A stretch of 64,000 nucleotides of DNA from Hydractinia symbiolongicarpus (lineage: Eukaryota; Cnidaria; Hydrozoa; Anthoathecata; Hydractiniidae): assembly GCF_029227915.1 (NCBI RefSeq), contig NC_079878.1:620001-684000 (forward strand). The letters run 5' to 3'. Position 1 is the first letter of the stretch, and every line of letters begins with the position of its first letter. Position numbers and translations under genes: made by a program. The notes beneath the pieces are model-generated. The model did no database searches. It saw only the letters and a program-made list of their open reading frames with translations, and had not been told where the DNA came from. Positions 58,830 to 64,000 of the stretch are shown one piece after another.

Positions 58830-59860
58830 AGGTGTATCGTGATAGAGTAAATCCTTTTGTGATAATTCCTTTATTTTTTCATGTTTTCTTGTATTAGTTT
58901 TTTAAGGACCCATTCCATTTTTTTAATGCTTTGCTGAGCATATGATCCTAGGTAATAAGCATTCTGTGTCTTAGGGATTGAGTGTATGTAATGAAGGACT
59001 TCGTATATGTTAGATGGAAAGAGTGGTAGTGAAGGACGCTAAATCTATCAGTAGGTTTTGTGTATGAACTAGAAGTTTTCGACCTGTATGTATGTGTCCA
59101 AAAACTCAACGATGTCTTTTTTTCTTTATAGAATTTCTAACAAAACTTTGATGTCTTTATTATGTGGTATGTTGGTGTGAGTCATACTACATTAGCAGTA
59201 CTTAAAATAGCATTTGAAGGAAGAGAAGGAAGTTTTAGAATATTTCTGAGAAAATATTTAGTGTGTTTTATGTAAGAAGTAACAAATTGTGATAGGTTGG
59301 CATATATGATCTATAAACGCTGACATGTCTTCTGTTGGAGAGCCGTTAGCTGATACTATGGTTCTAACGGGTACATTAGGTTTGTGTATTTTGGGTAATC
59401 CATAGAAAAGTGGTGTACGTGGAGAAGTGGTTGGTTCTAAAAAATTAGCAACTTCTCTTGTTATTCTATGTCTGGAATATGAAAAGCGAAAAAATGTTGA
59501 TATAAAATCATTCGCCATCTAAAAAGTAGGTTCAAAAGGTAGTTTTTTTTTGTAGTAATTTGTCTCCTGACGTTTGCTATTGACTTTAAAAATGTAATAC
59601 GTTTTATTCATGATAACAAGACTGCCACCTTTGTCTCCTGGTTAAATATGAGGTCAGGTTTGCTTTTCAAATTTTTTAAGAGTGTAAGTTCTTTGTATGA
59701 GAAATTGTGGGAGATAAATGGTTGTCGATTAATGAAAAAATATAATCTTCAATTTCTCTTTTTATTCTATGGAATTATTCCTGAAGATTATGATGTTGGG
59801 TAGGGGATGGACTGGAGGGTTTTTAAGTCTTGTTAGGCTTGAGACGCATGAGCGAAAGTC
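58830..59860 (-). pseudogene. Penelope-like reverse transcriptase remnant
   Basis: Minus-strand segments in order: KELTLLKNLKSKPD; GDKGGSLVIMNKTYYIFKVN (59575-59640); a stop; FISTFFRFSYSRHRI, then TPLFYGLPKIHKPNVPVRTI (59330-59430); SYIKHTKYFLRNILKLPSLP, then SNAILSTANVV (59170-59260); and a trace near 58900-59000 (ITYTQSLRHRMLIT). DKGG, the FYGLPKIHKPNVPxR block and LPxNAILxTxxVVSL are diagnostic of Penelope-like RTs. Several stops and shifts make it dead. The YADD core was not located. The strand is opposite to the GIY-YIG fragment at 56.5 kb, so they are probably separate insertions. Confidence 0.85.
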
Positions 59861-61727
59861 TTATCCTAGGCTCATAGAACTGGTAAATTTATTTGGGATT
59901 TTAAATGGCAAATTAAAAAAGTGGATGTGGTTGGTATAAATTTTAAACATTTAATAAAGATGTTTTTGTCCTAATTTGATAATTAGGTAGTTAGAATGCC
60001 GCTACAAGTTTTGCTGTGAGTCCTTCCGTTTAGTAAAGTATTGTAGAGCACATTTTTATTTCTGTGAGTGTGTCCGAGTGGTGAAGAATCAGTATGACAG
60101 GTGTTTGTTTTGAGCAGAAGTAGTACCTATACTTTAGAAGCAGCAGTGGCGAGCCCTGGTAGTTCCTTCTCAGTGGAGGATTACTTGTCAAGGCAGCGTT
60201 GCTTTCCCCTTGTGTAACTGTGGGTCTTCCTCAAAAGATTATCCTCTTTTGATTGACTTTGAGGCGGGAGCTTGTGGGGGAAGCAGAATTTGGAAACACG
60301 GTGGAGGATCCTAACATGGGAAGGGCAGCAGACGCTTCATTACCTTTGTCAACAGATGGACTGAAGAATTTATCCTCCTCATCCTCCTTGTCTTCCCCCA
60401 AACAACGTTGTCACCAAGAAATAAACAATATTTGTACTCAACTTAACAAAAGGACAAATTAAAGTAAAATTACTTTTCGCTTCGCCAACAAACTGCCTGG
60501 TAGTGAGTGTGATTTGATCCGCGGTCCCAGGAACTAGGTGTCGCAGAGGAACCCGCTACACTACACGTGGTGATTTGATTTCGATTATACTCGCCCGTCT
60601 TGATTAGAGATCTGATCAAGGTGATCCGATCCAATTTTGTAGTAGTCAGATATTTAAAAAATTAAGAAATGCATCGAAAGCACTCTATGGTATACATACA
60701 AAGACATAACAGGTACTTCAAAGCAACAAATGATTATCTCCCCTCTTCGAATCAATATTTTAACAAAATCATCGCGTTATAAAATAAAAAGTAATAAAAA
60801 AATTATTGACTTGTATCAACATAGCTCAAGAGGCACAGAATTTAACGACATGTTAAGGATACAGTCGGTCTCGCTCAATGAGCAGACGCTCCTTCAGCGT
60901 GACTTTAAAATTATTAGATTCGACTTGTGTATTTTATAGCGCGATGATTTTGTTAAAATATTAATTGTGTAATCATGCTCGCATGAAGCGGGCGAAAGAT
61001 AACATTGATTTAAATTTCATTATTTTAATTTCCTTCAAATCAAAAAAAATTTTTTGCTGTATTAGGCTGAAATTTTCAGACGAAATAAAAAAACACCGAC
61101 CTTTTTGTTGTGACATAGAGTTTTGGACCAGTAAATAAATAAGAATGATTCACTGGCACTTGTGCAATACATTACAGTGCTCGAATTAAATACTTAACTG
61201 CTTTTTTCATATTTTCAGGTGGTACATGTTTATACCAAAGATAACCCCACATAAAGAATGTTATAGAGAGTGTGCGAAGAATTTGGCAGCGCCATTGAGA
61301 AGCAAATGGTCTTGGGACGAGGTTGAGAAACGTCTAGTTTAATTGATTAAAACAGGTTTTGCATCAAACCAGGAAAAAAATTCTTATGGCTTTGTATGCA
61401 TAATCAGCTTAGCATAGTATTCCTTAAAATAATTCAAGGTCGTTACATACTATAAAGGCTTATTGTTTAAAACAATAACCTGATCGAAATTCATATGAGT
61501 AACGTATTATTTTAGTTAAGGTCTATAAACATTTGGATAGATTTGCATTCATTTGTAATGAGATTTTCTTAATCAACTTTACAAGAACAATGCTGAAATT
61601 TAATCCTTTAATAAAACTCTAATAAAAAAATGGTACATCCATTTTTTTTCTCGCGTTGTCTCTGTTTCCTCGTCAAAGCAAACTTTTGATTTACTGATTT
61701 TTAAGATATTTTACAGACCGTAGCTTA
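59861..61727. other. Intergenic, no gene recognised
   Basis: ORFs at 60253-60462 and 60730-60939 show no domain. A patch at 60130-60560 has higher GC content than its surroundings but no readable tRNA or rRNA structure. A TTTTCAG acceptor-like site at about 61213-61219 has no supported exon after it. Confidence 0.35.
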
Positions 61728-61982
61728 TTTTACTACGATGGCCCCTATGGCTCACTTCTCTTCCAAATCAAAATCACTTCTCTTCTGTATTTTGACACTT
61801 CTATTCAGTATTTTGACACTTCTCTTCTGCACTTAACACTTCTTTGCATGTGGCTCTTTACAACTTGAATTCTAAAATCTGGTCCGCAATTTTACATCAT
61901 TGGTCCGTAGTTTAACCTTTTGTGAGGTTTATTACACGGGACCAGTCCCCTCGCCATGTGACATATTTTTTCAACAAGAATA

Positions 61983-62243
61983 AGGTCTGATGATGGTGCT
62001 GAAAACTGTATTTTGGAAGCTGTTGAGATTGCGTTAAGATCTCAGCATAATGACGAATATGCTGGCACTGGCAGTTTTATTGTTGGTACATCAACAGGTA
62101 ATCAAAGAATCGAATCTTTTTGGTCACAACTTTCAAAAGACAGACCAAGTTGGTGGAGGTTATTTTTTAGAGAACTTGCAGACTGGAAACTAGATAAAAA
62201 AAGCAATCTCGTATTACGCTTCTGTGACCGTATAAGAATATAG
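61983..62243 (+). pseudogene. Integrase-type catalytic domain fragment
   Basis: The frame gives RSDDGAENCILEAVEIALRS, then GSFIVGTSTGNQRIESFWSQ, LSKDRPSWWRLFFRELADWK and a stop. DDG-EN and the GTSxxNQRIExxWS block are shared with an integrase core-like (rve-related) family seen in many cnidarian and vertebrate repeats. The Asp of DDGAEN and Glu of NQRIE are the candidate second and third catalytic acids. The N-terminal half, with the first Asp, is missing and there is no start codon ahead of the conserved block except at 62013. It lies entirely within the 61734-62662 element. Confidence 0.7.
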
Positions 62244-62441
62244 CTTGGAATTTCGCAAAGTTTTTCCGCGAAAAATCTAATTTTGTAGAAACGTTATGCC
62301 CCTGTAAGGATTTATGCAAACTCTACTGGGTACAAAATTTCCTATGCGCAGAGCCCGGGGTGTGCTATTTATTCATAAACAAGATCTGGATAAATTCATA
62401 TATTAAGGACCAGATTCAGTCTGAGAAATTTTCGAGCTTAT

Positions 62442-62643
62442 GGAAGAGAAGTGTTTCGCACTTGGAAGAGAAGTGTTTCGCACGTGAAGAGAAGTGTTTC
62501 GAACGGAAGAGAACTTTGGGTATCAAAGTGGGGGAAGTTTTTTATACAGAAGAGAAGTGTTTTTATACAGAAGAGAAGTGTTGTTATACAGAAGAGAAGT
62601 GCTTTGACTCAGAAGAGAAGTGTTTTTATTGAGAAGAGAAGTG
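62442..62643 (+). repeat. Subterminal AAGAGAAGTG array
   Basis: About nine copies of GAAGAGAAGTG at 15-25 bp spacing. The first three are followed by TTTCGMAC and the middle ones by TTTTTATACAG-like spacers. Both overlapping ORFs here (62360-62651) are artefacts of this array. Confidence 0.85.
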
Positions 62644-62884
62644 AGCCATAGGGGCCATCGTATTTTACAGCTATAAAAAAAACCGAAAAAAAATTTTTTT
62701 TTTTTAGAAAATAGATTAAAAAAGTAGCGAATTCATCATAAAAAAAGTAATTATTTATAAACAGTTTGTCTAGACATCTATGTAGAGTATAATTTTTAAT
62801 TTCTTGTACCTTGACCTTTTGACTAGTCCGTCATTACACGCCATTTTTCAAAAATTGCAGGGATTGAGCTTATTATTATTATTA

Positions 62885-63010
62885 CTGGTCGATTAGGCCC
62901 GTGGAAAAATCCACTTAGGCAGAAAAACAATTAAAAAGTTCTGTCATTTGAATTTTGATGACATCGGCAAATATTTCAGTATATCGAATATGCCTTTTAC
63001 TAAAAAAAAA
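62885..63010 (-). mobile_element. Helitron-like 3' end, copy C
   Basis: On the minus strand: GATGTCATCAAAATTCAAAT, TTTTTCTGCCTAAGTGGATT, a TTTCCAC hairpin arm, GGGCCTAATCGACCAG, then T. It matches the 3' parts of copies A and B but ends CCAG rather than CTAG. The 5' extent is unclear. Confidence 0.6.
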
Positions 63011-64000
63011 TAATCTGAAAATGCATAAAAGGAAAGTATATAAGTCATAATTTAACAAAAAAGTTCTTAAAATCTAACACAAAATATCAAATGTCAAATT
63101 GCATGAAATCCTCCCAACAAAACTTCAGACAAAATATGAAAAACAACGGCGTGCAAGGTGTAAAATCTAGTTAGTAGAAAGTTACAACATTGACAGTCAC
63201 AACCCAGACAGTTACGACAACAATAATAATAATGTCAGAAATAACACATATCTCAAATATGTATACATCTTATTATGTGATTATGTTGAAAACCTTCAAT
63301 ATTTTAATTTGAAGTGTCGAAAAGAAAGGCTTGCAACAGTAAGCACAGATCTATGAAATAAGTTCTTTACGCATTTTAAACATTGTCTTTTCCCTAAATG
63401 CTTATACAACAATACAACCTGAACAATATCAAAAAGCCAAACTTAAACAAACACAAAACACCTAAAAGCAAAAAGTTAAACTTTGAAAAATCATTTATTC
63501 GGTTGCATACCATCCTCTCCCGCAAAAATATGCACAAAATGTAAAAATTAACCGGTTAACAAAACAATTTTTTGTCTAATGATCCGTACTGACTTTACCA
63601 AACATTTTAACCTGAAATGTCGAAAAAGCAATGAGCAAGGAGTAAATTTCAAATCAACAAAAATCATTATTTTGAAAACATTGTATATATATATGGTCCT
63701 TCCTCACAAAAGTTTACAATAAATGTAGAACACAAAGGTTTATGAGGAGCAAATCAAAATATGAACAAAAATCAGTTCAATTGGCATGTTCTGTATTGTC
63801 TTCAGCCATAAAATCTTCCACAAAATTGATATGAAACCCATTAAATTCAACTCAGAAAAAGCAGTCATTTAAGTGCATACAAAAATACAACTTGTAGAAT
63901 ATCAAATTATTATTTTTAGTATATATAATTGCATATGGTCCTCCCTCACAACAGTTAAATTTTTGCACTAAATTTGCAACACAAAATACAAATTCTAAAT
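63011..64000. repeat. AT-rich flank with a recurring ATGGTCCTYCCTCACAA motif
   Basis: ATATGGTCCTTCCTCACAA at about 63693 recurs as ATATGGTCCTCCCTCACAA at about 63935, each followed by an ACAGTT/AAGTTT and TAAAT context. This suggests a repeat of about 240 bp running off the window end. No gene recognised. Confidence 0.45.

Larger units (their letters stand above)
61734..62662. mobile_element. Complete 929 bp TIR transposon with integrase-like fragment
   Basis: 29 bp perfect terminal inverted repeats: TACGATGGCCCCTATGGCTC from 61734, inverted at 62634-62662. Identical TTTTAC flanks at 61728-61733 and 62663-62668 are a 6 bp target duplication. Inside each end, AAGAGAAGTG repeats every 15-25 bp (roughly nine copies on the right, 62442-62643; about five in inverse orientation on the left, 61753-61848). 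The interior carries an integrase-like coding remnant. Perfect TIRs and flanks suggest a recent insertion of a deletion derivative. Confidence 0.85.

Noticed and set aside
62360-62651. Cysteine/glutamate-rich repeat ORFs resembling a repeat protein
   Set aside because: Both frames are translations of the AAGAGAAGTG subterminal array and end at the TIR.

Overview
This is AT-rich animal nuclear DNA. Genes are intron-split, canonical GT/AG borders restore reading frames exon by exon, and the intergenic space is packed with decayed transposons. The mix (NXPE-family protein, ISL2EU-type, pogo/psq and Tc1-like transposases, Penelope fragments, a reverse transcriptase with a nuclease-like C-terminus, Helitron-like termini) suggests a cnidarian, perhaps a hydrozoan. 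That assignment is inference; the sequence carries no taxonomic marker.

Genes. (1) SEC61B, minus strand, 2154-3510, three exons, 96 aa: the tail-anchored beta subunit of the ER translocon. (2) KDM8/JMJD5, plus strand, 8703-9887: an uninterrupted 394-codon JmjC hydroxylase with its metal-binding HxD...H triad intact. (3) Directly downstream, a 20-exon plus-strand gene at 10452-26836 whose splices join in frame into a 907-codon coiled-coil protein with two UVR-like helical hairpins. A 3.6 kb DNA transposon sits in its third intron and a tRNA-derived SINE in its fifteenth. (4) A minus-strand exon chain at 36216-37983, coding-like but not fully joinable. (5) A four-exon minus-strand gene at 43249-44749 for a small secreted ten-cysteine protein with prokineticin/colipase/Dickkopf-type spacing; its exons are too short to stand out as ORFs. 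(6) An intronless NXPE-family type II membrane protein, minus strand, 54986-56356.

Mobile DNA. 6.3-7.9 kb holds an ISL2EU-type element with a broken DDE transposase. 11.75-15.35 kb holds a complete element with TTA target duplications and arrays of short repeats in its ends, with a 0.5 kb MITE nested inside. 27.8-29.0 kb holds a pogo-like transposase pseudogene. 31-35.2 kb holds two Tc1-like 5' ends, one fused into a basic ORF, plus MITE termini. 50.0-51.5 kb is a frameshifted reverse transcriptase. 56.46-56.76 kb (GIY-YIG) and 58.8-59.86 kb (RT) are Penelope-like fragments. 61.73-62.66 kb is a complete 929 bp TIR element with a 6 bp target duplication enclosing an integrase-like fragment. 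At least six Helitron-like 3' ends (short hairpin, about 12 nt, then CTAG/CTAA before T) occur at 42.6, 42.7, 44.5, 53.7, 57.8 and 58.7 kb, with a variant at 62.9 kb. At 42.6-42.86 kb, 126 bp miniature units are joined head to tail.

The protein genes are ordinary single-copy animal genes with no evident shared pathway. The less ordinary content is the hidden cysteine-rich secreted gene, the unassigned coiled-coil gene, and the transposons whose termini carry short repeat arrays.
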